From the NCBI RefSeq assembly GCF_002259755.1, contig NZ_MWWY01000006.1, forward strand, positions 55,845 through 119,844: a stretch of DNA of 64,000 nucleotides, written 5' to 3'. The notes under the pieces are model-generated. The model made no database searches. It was not told where the DNA came from and saw nothing but the letters and a program-made list of their open reading frames with translations. This document shows, in pieces, positions 25,798 through 35,809 of this stretch (its first letter is position 1; every line of letters starts with the position of its first letter). Position numbers and translations under genes: made by a program. The stretch is from Bifidobacterium hapali (GTDB taxonomy: Bacteria > Actinomycetota > Actinomycetes > Actinomycetales > Bifidobacteriaceae).

Positions 25798-28524
25798 TCA
25801 ACGATGACGCAAATCGTTGGCGCTGCGCAGCACGTTCGGAGCCGTGAACCGATCAGGAGCGTCGACAACCGGCGAACAGATATGTAGCACGAGCTCCTCC
25901 CCTGCCAGCAAAGAGATCATGCCATCATCTACTGATGCTGTATCACACACCTTGTCCACCATACAAAACAGATCACGCACATATGAAGTCGCACGAACGC
26001 TTAGCAGATATCCATCTGCGTTTGCTGACGCCTCGATTGTGGTTTCTATCGCATCGGAGTGCAACCGCTGGTCAATAACATCAACCGGATCATAGATCAC
26101 CCGATCGAAGGTCAATGACGCACTACCATCACCATTGAAGAAATCTGCCACGATGATCTCGTTCGACACGTCGTCGAACTGCGCCACGGTATCAGGAATC
26201 TCCACATGTACCGCATCATGTGCCCCGACTGCACATGTAAGATCAGCCTCAGCCAGCACTGTCCCATCCAACATTGTGCGCCGCAACGACCATGTACCGT
26301 CGACAGAGGTCATACCATCATTGACGACATGCAACGATATTCCGTCCGGTTCAGGTTTGATGCCGGGCCATGCAGCAGCAAGACGAGTTTCAGACACAGA
26401 CTGTTGAATGGTGGCGAAGTATGGTGCGTAGGCTCGTTTTGATGCATACCACAACGGCTTACGATGCCCATCGTAGTCAACAGCCGACCATGAGATCACT
26501 GGCCAGTCATCATTAATTTGCCAAATGAGGATACCCGCGTTCACTGGTTCCAGCGAACGCATATGGGCAATGGCGAAACGCACGGCCTGTGCTTGCTGCA
26601 ACTGTGCTGCCCAATGCCAGTCCTCGATATTATCCCAGCGGTCAGTATCAATCAGCCATCGAGCACCACCTTGCGCGGACCAGTCCATGTCATCAAATGA
26701 ACCAGGCGTCAAGTGGGAACGCATGCCACGTGCGATCTTGTAATTGCCAAGATTTGCCTTCTGATGAGCCAGCATTTGCGGTGAGAATGGGTCCATGACC
26801 TTGTCATGTACCACTCGAGTCAGTGTGCTCCATGCCGGCGGTCCTTGATATCCAAACTCATCAGCGAACCGTGGTGTATAGTCGGCGTACTTGCGATAAT
26901 CGGCACTGTTCCATACATCCCAGATGTGAATAGTGCCATCTACATCAGAAGATTGCGCGGCATGCTTATTAAAGCTCATTGGTGAACTCGGTAGATACAG
27001 TCGCGTTGGATCAAGCTGATTGAGCAGCTTTGGAATTACCGTATCGTAATATAGCTCACCCCACGGCTTCTCGCGCCCGCCGTAGGCGTCCGGCGCACGG
27101 TCTTCGTCGCGCAGTCCCTGCCGGTAGTCATCCCACTGCGCGTACGCAACATAGTTCTCGTTGGAGCCATTCCAAATCACGAGGCTAGGATGCGAGCTCA
27201 AGCGGACGATCTGTTCGCGAGCCTCGTCCTCGACCTGCGCGACCATGTCAACTTCTTCAGGATACATAGCGCAAGCAAACATGAAATCCTGCCATATGAG
27301 CATACCCTGTTCGTCGGCGAGCTCGTACAGGTCGTCGGATTCGTAGATGCCCCCACCCCAAATGCGCAACATATTAGTATTTGACTCGATAAGATCGCGC
27401 ATGAGACGCTTATAGTCATCAGCGGTGACCTGTGAAACAAACACCGATGCTGGTATCCAGTTGTAGCCACGTACATGGATTGGCTGCCCATTGACAATTA
27501 ACTGGAACGGACGTCCAAGCTCATCAATGGATGTATTCGCGCGAACAGAGCGGAAGCCAATCCGACCGTGCCATCCGATCGAATAATCATCAGAGTGCAA
27601 CGCCACCGGTGTGACAGAAATATCATACAGAGGCTGACCACCGTATCCGATAGGCCACCACAAGTCAGGTTGATTCACATCTAACCGAATCCGGAAGGTG
27701 GTTCGGTCTGCAGGAACCGTGATGCGTTGTTCGATATGCGTATCGCCATGGTCAACACAAATGTCAAGATCAACTGGCATTTTGTCCGCATACGGATGCA
27801 TCATATCGGTCACACGACCGGTGTCAGCTCGTTCGATCGAGCCTGCAATATCGAGAGTGCCACAATCAGCTTTGCCAACATCAGCTAGTTCAACATCTAC
27901 AAGTGGCCGAATATCATACACTCGCACACCCGACCATGATTCAATGGCAATGGGCTGAATGATGCCTGCACTCGGCACAGCAATACCCCAATCCCAGCCA
28001 AATCCGTAAGCTGGCTTGCGAATTTGATTAAAGGCAAAACGTTCGGCGTGCGGATAAAATCCGCGCCGGTGCTCCAGTTCGTCGGTCACAGCTACCGGTG
28101 ACCGGAACCGGACCGTGAGTAAGTTCTCCCCATCACGCAACATGCCTCGCACATCCCAACGGTAAGTGCGAAAAGCGTTCTCCACGGCGTCGACCAACTG
28201 TCCGTTCAAGGTCAGCGTCGCGATAGTGTCGATACCGAGCGCAACTAGGTCGTGCCGAATGGCACCGTCGTCATGCCAATCGAACCGACATTCGTACCGC
28301 CAGTCGATATCTCCGATCCACTGCACCGCCACCTCGTTGTCAGCGTCGAACGGGTCGGGGATTAAACCAGCATTCAGTAAATCCACTGCAGCCTCGCCGG
28401 GAACGCTCGCGGAGATACCGCAGGCAAGCCTTTCGCGTAGCGCAGTGGGCGCAGCTTCGAGATTGTCGGCGAATAGTGTCCATCCAAAGTCGAGCGTCTG
28501 CGTATTCACTGGGTTAAGGATCAT
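25798..28524 (-). CDS. GH2 beta-mannosidase
   Basis: 908 residues from ATG 28524, five bases after AAGGAG; an adjacent ATG at 28527 is too close. It shows the N-terminal GH2 jelly-roll (DIDWRYECRFDWHDD), the beta-sandwich and a TIM barrel with acid/base Glu in VIWNGSNENYVAY near residue 458 and nucleophile Glu in ADEFGYQGPPAW near residue 555. This pattern is that of beta-mannosidases rather than beta-galactosidases. It lacks a signal peptide. Together with GH5_18 the window has two beta-mannosidases, suggesting different aglycones, for example N-glycan core versus manno-oligosaccharides. It lies at the 3' end of the Dpp-type transporter operon. Confidence 0.92.
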   Translation of the reverse strand: MILNPVNTQTLDFGWTLFADNLEAAPTALRERLACGISASVPGEAAVDLLNAGLIPDPFDADNEVAVQWIGDIDWRYECRFDWHDDGAIRHDLVALGIDTIATLTLNGQLVDAVENAFRTYRWDVRGMLRDGENLLTVRFRSPVAVTDELEHRRGFYPHAERFAFNQIRKPAYGFGWDWGIAVPSAGIIQPIAIESWSGVRVYDIRPLVDVELADVGKADCGTLDIAGSIERADTGRVTDMMHPYADKMPVDLDICVDHGDTHIEQRITVPADRTTFRIRLDVNQPDLWWPIGYGGQPLYDISVTPVALHSDDYSIGWHGRIGFRSVRANTSIDELGRPFQLIVNGQPIHVRGYNWIPASVFVSQVTADDYKRLMRDLIESNTNMLRIWGGGIYESDDLYELADEQGMLIWQDFMFACAMYPEEVDMVAQVEDEAREQIVRLSSHPSLVIWNGSNENYVAYAQWDDYRQGLRDEDRAPDAYGGREKPWGELYYDTVIPKLLNQLDPTRLYLPSSPMSFNKHAAQSSDVDGTIHIWDVWNSADYRKYADYTPRFADEFGYQGPPAWSTLTRVVHDKVMDPFSPQMLAHQKANLGNYKIARGMRSHLTPGSFDDMDWSAQGGARWLIDTDRWDNIEDWHWAAQLQQAQAVRFAIAHMRSLEPVNAGILIWQINDDWPVISWSAVDYDGHRKPLWYASKRAYAPYFATIQQSVSETRLAAAWPGIKPEPDGISLHVVNDGMTSVDGTWSLRRTMLDGTVLAEADLTCAVGAHDAVHVEIPDTVAQFDDVSNEIIVADFFNGDGSASLTFDRVIYDPVDVIDQRLHSDAIETTIEASANADGYLLSVRATSYVRDLFCMVDKVCDTASVDDGMISLLAGEELVLHICSPVVDAPDRFTAPNVLRSANDLRHR

Positions 28525-28572
28525 CATTGCTCCTTGCATAGTTCCTATGTGGCGTATAGCTAACGTTGATAT

Positions 28573-28613
28573 GGTTCGCTCCCTCCTCGCCACCAAGGCT
28601 AGGGGAGCGAACC
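28573..28613 (-). terminator. Hairpin between transporter operon and GH2
   Basis: GGTTCGCTCCC (28573-28583) pairs with GGGAGCGAACC (28603-28613), just downstream of the last permease stop on the minus strand. There is no T tract, so it may attenuate or stabilise rather than stop transcription. Confidence 0.5.
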
Positions 28614-28620
28614 GGATTGG

Positions 28621-29643
28621 CTACTTCTTCGTGGATGCCGCGCTGGACAGCTGGCCGACCTTGGCTACGCTGGAGCGCGGGTTGAATCCCTTCTTGCGCA
28701 TCGCTCGGGCAAGTTCGCCGGCCGAACGAAGCCTCGGGTTGACGTACTCGTCGATGCCGAAGTTGATCAGCGACAAAGCCATGCCGAGCACTGCAATGCA
28801 CAGGCCAGCCGGGATATACCACCACCAGTAGTTCGGAAACGCGCCGTTCTGCTGAGCCCAGTAGAGCACGGTACCCCAGTTGAGGTTAGTGATCGGGATC
28901 ACGCCAACAAACGCGAGCGTCGTCAGGTTCAGGACTGCTGCGTTGACGGTACCTACAAAACTCGACGCGATGATCGACATGAGGTTTGGTAGCATTTCCA
29001 CGCAGATGATGCGCCAGATAGGCTCACCGTTGGCCTTCGACGCTTGTACGAAGTCACGGTTGCGCAGCGACAGCGTCTGCGCACGCAAAACTCGCGCGCC
29101 CCACGCCCAGCCTGTCACCGCCAGCACGGCCGCGATGAGCAGGATGGATGGGTTGTCGAACTGCGAGGCCACGATGATAAGCAACGGCAACTGCGGAATA
29201 ACGAGGAACACGTTGCTCAGCGCGGATAGCGAGTCACCCTTCCACCCGCCGACGTAACCAGCGGTGACACCAATGATTACGGACACGCAGGTGGCTAGCA
29301 CGCCGACCACTAGGCCGACAACAAGCACACCACGAGTACCCCAGACGATCTGTGAGAACACGTCCTCGCCCATGTGCGTAGTGCCGAGCCAATGCTTGCC
29401 GCTCGGTGGCTGCAGCAGAGAGGTGTAGTCTTTTTCCAATGGATCGTATGGCGCGATGATCGGCGCGAAAACCGCGATGATTGTGAAGAACAGCATGATG
29501 CACAGGCCGGCGATCGACTTAGGGTTGCGGAACATCGCAAACGAATGCATCAATCGGCTCAGGATGTGCTTGAACTGCCTTTTGCGTCGTGATTCTAAGG
29601 CGTTGGATGTGACGGAGGCCTTGTGTGTTGCGGTCGCGTTCAT
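28621..29643 (-). CDS. ABC transporter permease, DppC type
   Basis: 340 residues, N-terminal cytoplasmic tail and six helices. The OppC-type N-terminal region has ALESRRKRQFKHILSRLMHSFAMFRNPKSIAG; the ATPase-docking loop is RNRDFVQASKANGEPIWRIICVEMLPNL. The start follows GGAGGAG two bases after the DppB-type stop. It is the second permease of a nickel/peptide/opine-type (PepT) importer that, with mannosidases on its flank, probably carries oligosaccharides; members of this class do so in Thermotoga. Confidence 0.9.
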   Translation of the reverse strand: MNATATHKASVTSNALESRRKRQFKHILSRLMHSFAMFRNPKSIAGLCIMLFFTIIAVFAPIIAPYDPLEKDYTSLLQPPSGKHWLGTTHMGEDVFSQIVWGTRGVLVVGLVVGVLATCVSVIIGVTAGYVGGWKGDSLSALSNVFLVIPQLPLLIIVASQFDNPSILLIAAVLAVTGWAWGARVLRAQTLSLRNRDFVQASKANGEPIWRIICVEMLPNLMSIIASSFVGTVNAAVLNLTTLAFVGVIPITNLNWGTVLYWAQQNGAFPNYWWWYIPAGLCIAVLGMALSLINFGIDEYVNPRLRSAGELARAMRKKGFNPRSSVAKVGQLSSAASTKK

Positions 29644-29645
29644 AA

Positions 29646-30629
29646 TTACTCCTCCGATTGGCGGGTACGCGGATCAAGAATCGCATAGGCTACATCGGCG
29701 AGGATATTCGCGATGAGCACCGTGAGCGTGATGATGAGGAACAGTCCCTGCATCAACGGATAATCCTTGGAATTCGTCGCGTCAAGCAGTAGCTTGCCGA
29801 CGCCGGGATACGAGAACACCAGCTCCATGACGAGCGTGCCACCGACGATGAAGCCGAGCGACATGGCGAAGCTCTGCAGCTGCGGCAACACAGCGTTGCG
29901 CGCCGCGTAGGCGAGCATGACGCGCTTGGGACGTAGTCCTTTGGCCTCAGCCACGGTGATATAATCCTCATCAAGTACAGTGACCATTTGGTTGCGCATG
30001 CCGAGAATCCAGCCGCCGAGCGACGAAAGCACGATAGTGACAATCGGTAAGAACCCGTGCGCAATCACCTGCGATATGAAGTCGAACGTTAGGCTCGGCA
30101 CAGCTCCTTTGTCATAGGCATGCGAAGCGGGGAACCATCCGAGCGTGTTGGAGAACACCGACACGATGATCAGACCCATCCAGAAGTACGGCACGGCAGA
30201 CAGGAACGTGGTGACCGGCACGATCGCGTCAGCCTTGCTGCCGCGTTTCCACCCGATGTACGCACCACCGAGCGTACCAACCGCGAACGAGATGATTGTA
30301 GCGATGCCCACCAAACCTATCGTCCACGGTAGCGCATTGCCTATGACTTCGGTAACTGGTGCCAGTCCCTTCGAGAACGACTCACCCAGATCTCCCTTAA
30401 ACAGCAGCACCCAATAATCGAAATACTGTTGTATAAGCGTCTTGTCCTCATCAAGGCCAAACAAGGTCTTGAGGGATTCGACTGCCTCAGGGCTGATCTG
30501 GCCCTGATGCTGGTTGATGTAGGCAGAGACTGGATCACCCTTAAGCATACGTGGCAAGAAAAAATTGATAGTGATGGCCGCCCACGCGGTGAAAACGTAG
30601 AAGATAGTCTTACGAATCGCGTATCTCAT
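29646..30629 (-). CDS. ABC transporter permease, DppB type
   Basis: 327 residues. The N-terminal [33 protein letters not shown] and loop DEDYITVAEAKGLRPKRVMLAYAARNAVLPQ are typical of DppB/OppB permeases. The start overlaps the ATPase stop (ATGA) and follows GAAGGAG. It forms the channel with the DppC-type protein. Confidence 0.9.
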   Translation of the reverse strand: MRYAIRKTIFYVFTAWAAITINFFLPRMLKGDPVSAYINQHQGQISPEAVESLKTLFGLDEDKTLIQQYFDYWVLLFKGDLGESFSKGLAPVTEVIGNALPWTIGLVGIATIISFAVGTLGGAYIGWKRGSKADAIVPVTTFLSAVPYFWMGLIIVSVFSNTLGWFPASHAYDKGAVPSLTFDFISQVIAHGFLPIVTIVLSSLGGWILGMRNQMVTVLDEDYITVAEAKGLRPKRVMLAYAARNAVLPQLQSFAMSLGFIVGGTLVMELVFSYPGVGKLLLDATNSKDYPLMQGLFLIITLTVLIANILADVAYAILDPRTRQSEE

Positions 30630-31483
30630 GAGCGAGCTCCTTCCTTGGCTTGTTCCTCAGCGACATATCGCTCGAAGAACCGTTTCGGGTTCGGCGACGC
30701 GTCGCGAAGCCTTCTGGTGTAGTCCTGCTGCGGGTTGAGGATGACGTCGTCGGATGGGCCGCGTTCAACGATCACGCCGTGGTTGAGCACAATCAGCTCC
30801 TGACTGAAGTATCGAGCAGTGGCCAGATCGTGTGTAATGTACAGCACGCCGAGATTGTCCTCCTTCTGTAGGTCAGCCAACAGGTTGAGCACACCGAGGC
30901 GCAGGGAAACGTCAAGCATGGAGACCGGCTCGTCGGCCACCAATAGGCGCGGTCGAGAAGCCAACGCGCGCGCGATGGCCACACGCTGGCGCTGTCCGCC
31001 GCTCAACTCGTGCGGCCGACGGTCGATCACCGCCTTCGGATCAAGACGCACGCGTTCGAGCAGACGCACGACCTCGTCGTCCACTTCGCCCTTCGGCACA
31101 ACGTGGTCGAGCAACAGTGGTCGTTCAAGATGATGACGGATCGTGTGGTAGGGGTTAAGCGAGGCGAACGGATCCTGAAACACCATGCGCAGAATCTGAC
31201 GGTAGGAGCGCAAGTCATGTCCCGAGCGCGGGATCGGCTTGCCGTCGAGTAGTACCTTGCCTTCAGTCGGTGTCTCGAGCTGCGTGAGGATTTTCGCGAT
31301 CGTGGATTTGCCCGAGCCTGACTGCCCTACCAGTCCAATGATCTGTCCGGATTGCAGCTCGAAGTTCACGTCATCGAGCGCAAGAAAGTCACCTTTGCCG
31401 CGCACGTGGTACTTCTTGGTAACATGCTGGAACTCGAGCTTCCAGATATGCTCGCGGTCGGCACGGTCATGCAGTCCGCTCAT
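30626..31483 (-). CDS. ABC transporter ATPase, DppF type
   Basis: 285 residues from ATG 31483, behind AAAGGAGGG; the longer frame adds an unconvincing N-terminus lying inside the preceding gene. Walker A is GQSGSGKST, the signature is [16 protein letters not shown] and Walker B is [12 protein letters not shown], with the C-terminal extension [10 protein letters not shown] typical of oligopeptide-type ATPases. It overlaps the DppD-type gene by 17 bases, suggesting translational coupling. It powers the 28621-30629 permeases. Confidence 0.92.
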   Translation of the reverse strand: MSGLHDRADREHIWKLEFQHVTKKYHVRGKGDFLALDDVNFELQSGQIIGLVGQSGSGKSTIAKILTQLETPTEGKVLLDGKPIPRSGHDLRSYRQILRMVFQDPFASLNPYHTIRHHLERPLLLDHVVPKGEVDDEVVRLLERVRLDPKAVIDRRPHELSGGQRQRVAIARALASRPRLLVADEPVSMLDVSLRLGVLNLLADLQKEDNLGVLYITHDLATARYFSQELIVLNHGVIVERGPSDDVILNPQQDYTRRLRDASPNPKRFFERYVAEEQAKEGARS

Positions 31484-32357
31484 TTGCGCTCCCTCCTTTG
31501 CTGTCGAGATTGTCGTTATCGAGTCCAGCCGTACCATACGAGAACTCGCTGCGATCGCCAGTCAGGCTCGGGAACGAGCTAAGCAGCCGCTTAGTGTAGT
31601 CCTGCTGCGGATGGAAGTAGATGTTGCGTGCCGTGTCAGTTTCGATGATCCGTCCGTGGCGCATTATGGCGATACGGTCAGAGATTTCGAGCAGCAACGG
31701 CAGATCGTGAGTGATGAAGATAACAGAGAACCCAAACTTGTGGCGCAATTCAGTGATCTGCGTAAGAATCTCGCGCTGCACCAGCACGTCGAGTGCAGTG
31801 GTCGGTTCGTCCATGATCATCAAGGTCGGCTTCAGAGCGAGCGCCATAGCGATCATAACGCGCTGTCGCATGCCGCCGGACAGCTCGTGCGGAAAGGAAC
31901 GGATGCGGTCGGCCCCCACGCCAACGATATCGAGCAGTTCGCAGCATTCCTTGCGGATGTCAGCCTTGTTCATGCCCGGTCGGTGCGTGGTGAATACATC
32001 GGCGAGTTGCTTACCGATGTTACTGACGGGATTGAGCGCGTTCATAGCACCCTGAAATACCATCGACGCCTTGTCCCAGCGAAACGCTCGCATCTGATCG
32101 GCGTTGAGGTCGTTGATGAGCACGTCACCATCCGTGTCGTGCAGGATCGTGATGCCGGAAGTAATGACAGCGGGCGGTTTAAGCAGGCGCTGCACAGCAT
32201 AGGCCAACGTGGTCTTGCCGCATCCGGATTCGCCGGCCAACCCTAGCACCTCCCCACGGTGCAGTTCCAGCGAAACGTGCTGTACTGCCTGAACGGGCGG
32301 ATCGACGTCGTATTCGACGCTAAGGTCGGAAATAGAAAGAAGAACATCATCGTTCAT
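31467..32357 (-). CDS. ABC transporter ATPase, DppD type
   Basis: 296 residues from ATG 32357, behind GAAAGGCAA. Walker A is GESGCGKTT, the signature is [17 protein letters not shown] and Walker B is [12 protein letters not shown], with the C-terminal peptide-transporter region ([21 protein letters not shown]). It pairs with the DppF-type ATPase. A strong hairpin separates it from the binding-protein gene. Confidence 0.92.
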   Translation of the reverse strand: MNDDVLLSISDLSVEYDVDPPVQAVQHVSLELHRGEVLGLAGESGCGKTTLAYAVQRLLKPPAVITSGITILHDTDGDVLINDLNADQMRAFRWDKASMVFQGAMNALNPVSNIGKQLADVFTTHRPGMNKADIRKECCELLDIVGVGADRIRSFPHELSGGMRQRVMIAMALALKPTLMIMDEPTTALDVLVQREILTQITELRHKFGFSVIFITHDLPLLLEISDRIAIMRHGRIIETDTARNIYFHPQQDYTKRLLSSFPSLTGDRSEFSYGTAGLDNDNLDSKGGSANERTA

Positions 32358-32386
32358 TGGGTTGCCTTTCGTGCGGAAACCAGTAG

Positions 32387-32426
32387 ACTGAAGGCGGCCG
32401 CGCTGACCGGCGCGGCCGCCTTCAGT
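32387..32426 (-). terminator. 16-bp GC-rich hairpin between binding protein and ATPase genes
   Basis: ACTGAAGGCGGCCGCG (32387-32402) pairs exactly with 32411-32426 around an 8-nt loop. At this position after the first gene of an ABC operon it probably lets the binding protein be made in excess by attenuating or stabilising the transcript. Confidence 0.7.
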
Positions 32427-32452
32427 CATCGGGTCGTCATTGGTCGTGTGAC

Positions 32453-34107
32453 TTACTTAACGGCCTTCAACTTCGCGAGGATGGACACCATCGTGTACAG
32501 CGTCGGGTTCGGCGACACATACGGATTGTCGTCATCCGGCCAGCCAGTGAACTTGCGCGTGTTGTACTGTGCAGTATCTGGACGGTTACCGAGCGAGATC
32601 GCGGGGACATCCTCGACCCAGATGGTCTCGATCTCTTCGAGTGCCTTCTGGCGTTCTGTCTCGTCCGTGGTGTTCGCGTAGGTATTGAGCGCCTCAGTGG
32701 CCTGCTCATTGTCATACCGACCGAAGTTATAGGAGGCAGCCTCACCGACCGGCTTGAGCCAACGGCCGTCCATCACGTCACTGTAGAAGTCGTACGCAGT
32801 ATTGCCAGTATCGATCCAATGCAGAATCGCACCGAATTTGCCGTTGTTCACGTTCTCAGTCCATGTGTCGGAATCCGGGGTCTTGACGTTGACATCAACG
32901 CCGAGTTCCTTAACCTCGTCAGCAATCAGAGAGATACCGGTGACGTAGTCGGTCCAACCCTGAGGTACAGAAATCTCAAAGGAGACCACCTCACCGTCCG
33001 GGTCGATGAGCTTGTCACCTTGATAGCTATATCCGGCGTCGGTGAGAATCTTCTTGGCACCGTTGACATCAACCTTGGTCTCTTGGCCCTTGTACTTGTC
33101 GATGATAAACGTGTTGCCGGCGGTCGGCAGACCAGTCACGGAGGTGATCGGATCGACGATGCCCTCACGGGCGATTTGCGCATGCTTAGCACGGTCGACG
33201 ACCATGTTTACAGCCTTGCGGAATGCGACGTTGTTGAACGGCTTTTCGGCGGTGTTCAAGTACATCATGTCGACACCCATCGTGGACGGTGCCCAGTTCT
33301 TGTTATGTTCCTTGTCTTTGTTGATGTATGCGGTCTCGACGTTCGGTGGCTGGCTGATCTGAGCCCAGTCGACATCACCGCTGCCCAGTGCATTGAGCAG
33401 CATTGTGTTGTCGTTGAACGACTGCAGGTAAAGTGTTTTGACCGCTGGAGTACCACCCCAATAGTCGTCGCGAGCCTCAAGTGTCACAGCTTCTGTAGAG
33501 AATTGCTTGAGCTTGTAAGGACCAGTGCCCATGAGATCGATGTCCAGCGCGGTAACGTCGTCAAGCTTCTCCCAGACATGCTTAGCGACGATCGGCTTGG
33601 TGAGCACCTGCGAGGTTTTAACAAACATGGACTTCTCGAATTCGACCGTGGCCACGTTGCCATCAACCGAGGTTCCAGTCACACCGATCGCGTTAAGATC
33701 CAGCTCAGGGTGATCCACGAACAACTGGTAAGTATAGGCGATATCCTCGGCAGTGAAGTCCTCGCCATCCGCCCATTTCACACCGTCACGGGCGGTGAAT
33801 TTTACACTCTTATAATCGTCAGACCACTCGATATTCGAAGCCAGCCACGGCTCCGGGTCCTTGGATAGATCGACAGCGTTGACGATCGCCACGGGCTCGT
33901 AGACCGGTGCTGTCGCAATAACAGTCATGCCACTAGTAAGGAACGGGTTGAACTGCTTGGAGCTTATCGTACCGTTCGGCATACCAATAGTTAGCGATGC
34001 ATCACTGCCTCCAGAGCTTTTATCACCCCCCCCCCGCATGCAACCAGCGATAAGGATACCGCAGCAACAGCAACAGCTGAAGCTATTTTTCTCAGCATAG
34101 GTCTCAT
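32453..34107 (-). CDS. Dpp-type substrate-binding lipoprotein, frame broken at a G10 tract
   Basis: The family-5 binding-protein body ([21 protein letters not shown] through NAVLPQ-free periplasmic domains to [10 protein letters not shown]) is intact, but its own frame has no sensible N-terminus. ATG 34107, behind a strong GGGGAGGAG, opens a clear lipoprotein signal ([12 protein letters not shown]...SLSLVAC) whose lipobox Cys codon is followed directly by ten G (C at 34026-34035). With ten G the signal peptide runs into a stop after 37 codons; with eight or eleven G it joins the body as VACGGGGDKSS. The gene is therefore off as sequenced, through either slipped-strand phase variation or a homopolymer error. 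It is the first gene of the transporter operon and supplies the solute receptor. A longer open frame starting at 34204 has no plausible signal and is rejected. Confidence 0.85.
34026..34035. repeat. Poly-C/poly-G tract (10) inside the binding-protein gene
   Basis: Ten consecutive C on the plus strand encode the Gly run just after the lipobox Cys. A one-base change restores the frame (see the binding-protein entry). Confidence 0.95.
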
Positions 34108-34200
34108 ATGAGACTCCTCCCCTAAGTCCAATCGAACATGCAGTTATCCTGCCGACAACACCCATGTCATCAAATTCGATTGTTATGGCTTCACTTTCCT

Positions 34201-34248
34201 GCACACTTCATAGTGTGCATTGTATTCACTGCGTTAACAATGAATACA
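34201..34248. promoter_or_regulatory. Inverted repeats upstream of the Dpp-type operon
   Basis: GCACAC-TTCATA-GTGTGC (34201-34218) is followed by TGTATTCA (34221-34228) and TGAATACA (34241-34248) around a GTTAAC-containing 12-nt spacer. They lie about 100-140 bp before the binding-protein start in the long divergent region and are candidate operators for a regulator other than the CTAAA-type LacI. Confidence 0.45.
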
Positions 34249-34334
34249 GACCTAACTATATAACATCAACATCTAAAGTCAAAGAACACTTCATTTCCTT
34301 TTCGGCGTTTCTTTTCAAAAACAACCAATCCTTC

Positions 34335-34369
34335 TGCGTGTTGCAATCTCAACATTTTGACAACACGCA
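34335..34369. promoter_or_regulatory. 9-bp inverted repeat in the divergent intergenic region
   Basis: TGCGTGTTG (34335-34343) pairs with CAACACGCA (34361-34369) across 17 AT-rich bases. It could be an operator for either the transporter operon or the serine hydrolase. Nothing else was recognised in the roughly 470 bases 34108-34577 apart from this and the repeats at 34201-34248. Confidence 0.35.
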
Positions 34370-34577
34370 CAACATTAATTACCCTATGGTAGTTAGCCTA
34401 TCAATCAAAAAATGTACTGTTTAAAATCTGAGTCGATTTTCAAGATAAGAAGCAAAGTAGTCCAATTACACTTTCTCTAAGCGAAGAAAAACCAAGCAAA
34501 CTCAGTAAGCAATATATCACCCAGTTTGGGTGTAGCATAACGAGTAATTGTTAGTTACAACGAGCAAAGGTGCCATT

Positions 34578-35537
34578 ATGGGTGATCGTAGTGTTAAGAG
34601 CCTATTTGACGATTTTGTACAGTACGCAAGCGAGCACGGACTGCCGATTGAGGCGTTAGCCATAGGCGACGAATCACATGTGATCGCCGAGCATCATTGG
34701 GTAGCTGATCGACCGCGTAGCATTTACTCGCATACGAAAAGCTACACATCTACAGCAATCGGCATCGCGATTGATAACGGGCTTATGTCGTTAGATGACC
34801 TACTTATTGACACAGTTGCTGATGAGTTGAGCGTTACTGAACTCAATCAACTTGATCAGCGTATTCAGCAGATCACGTTGCGCGATCTGCTGGTTATGTC
34901 GAGCGGGTTTGGCGGCGCATTCTTAATGATTAACGAACGTCGTAAAGGTGAAGGATGCCCCGATTTTCTGCGATACATGCTCGCAAAACCAGTTACCGCC
35001 ACGCCGGGGGCACACTTCTGTTACTCGTCAGCTGATACATATCTCGCTGGTCGAATGCTTGAACACGCCACCGGCGAGCGGCTTGGTGAATATCTGTGGC
35101 AACATGTATTCAATCCTCTCGGGCAAGGCTGGCCGATTTGGGAGCATGATCCGAAAGGTCATGCGATGGGCGGCAGCAGTATCGAAATGACAATCACGTC
35201 CATGATGAAGATCGCACAAGTCTTCCTTAACGAGGGTGTATGGGCACCGACCGGTCAACGGATTGTCAGCGCCGATTGGGTGAAGCAGGCCAGCTCCAAG
35301 CAGATCGATACGCCGACTGGTCATCATGATGACGGGTGGTCATGCGGATACGGTTATCAGTGGTGGATGTCACCATACCCGAAGTCCTATCGCGCAGATG
35401 GTGCGTTTGGGCAAATTAGCACCGTGCTGCCCGAGCAAGGACTCGTGGTCGCTATTCAATGTCCGGAAGGTGACGGTTGGGAGCGAGTCGTGCGTCATGA
35501 GCTACACGAGCGTCTTCTGACGCCGCTGACCGCATAG
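34578..35537 (+). CDS. Class C beta-lactamase-like serine hydrolase
   Basis: 319 residues from ATG 34578, behind CAAAGGTG. The SxxK nucleophile motif is SHTK at residues 51-54 and the Tyr motif is CYSSADTYLAG; WWMSPYPKSYRADGAFGQ is typical of the C-terminal part of esterases of this family. There is no signal peptide, so it acts in the cytoplasm. Such proteins are esterases or peptidases more often than true beta-lactamases. It is transcribed away from the Dpp-type transporter and could remove acyl groups from imported glycans, which is inference. Confidence 0.82.
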   Translation: MGDRSVKSLFDDFVQYASEHGLPIEALAIGDESHVIAEHHWVADRPRSIYSHTKSYTSTAIGIAIDNGLMSLDDLLIDTVADELSVTELNQLDQRIQQITLRDLLVMSSGFGGAFLMINERRKGEGCPDFLRYMLAKPVTATPGAHFCYSSADTYLAGRMLEHATGERLGEYLWQHVFNPLGQGWPIWEHDPKGHAMGGSSIEMTITSMMKIAQVFLNEGVWAPTGQRIVSADWVKQASSKQIDTPTGHHDDGWSCGYGYQWWMSPYPKSYRADGAFGQISTVLPEQGLVVAIQCPEGDGWERVVRHELHERLLTPLTA

Positions 35538-35809
35538 TATCCGGTATCAGATGTTCCAGATGCGTTGACTACCCTTCAGCTACGCTGACAAGGGAACTAA
35601 GAACGTAGCGGGTAACAATTATCGTTGCTTGCCGACCGTCGGCCACATTCAGCTGACGATCAGCAAGTTTCCAAGAACATTACACAAGGAGAAAAGTCTA
35701 AGTCCAGCAGCACTGCAGGTCATGTCCACAAAACAGCAGTTTTATGGACACTATCGAGCCGCCCAAGTTCGGCTCCTACTCATCAAACAGCAGTAGCAAA
35801 GGACCACGC

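Noticed and set aside
31239..33868. Long plus-strand open frames (335 and 349 residues) across the Dpp-type genes
   Set aside because: They are mirror frames of clear ABC ATPase and binding-protein genes, with no recognisable domains.
32453..34204. Binding-protein reading starting at 34204
   Set aside because: The N-terminus (containing a run of Cys and no signal peptide) is the lipoprotein signal sequence read out of frame upstream of the poly-G tract.
34578..35537. Beta-lactamase resistance gene
   Set aside because: It has the SxxK fold but no signal peptide, and closer resemblance is to cytoplasmic esterases, so antibiotic resistance is not supported.
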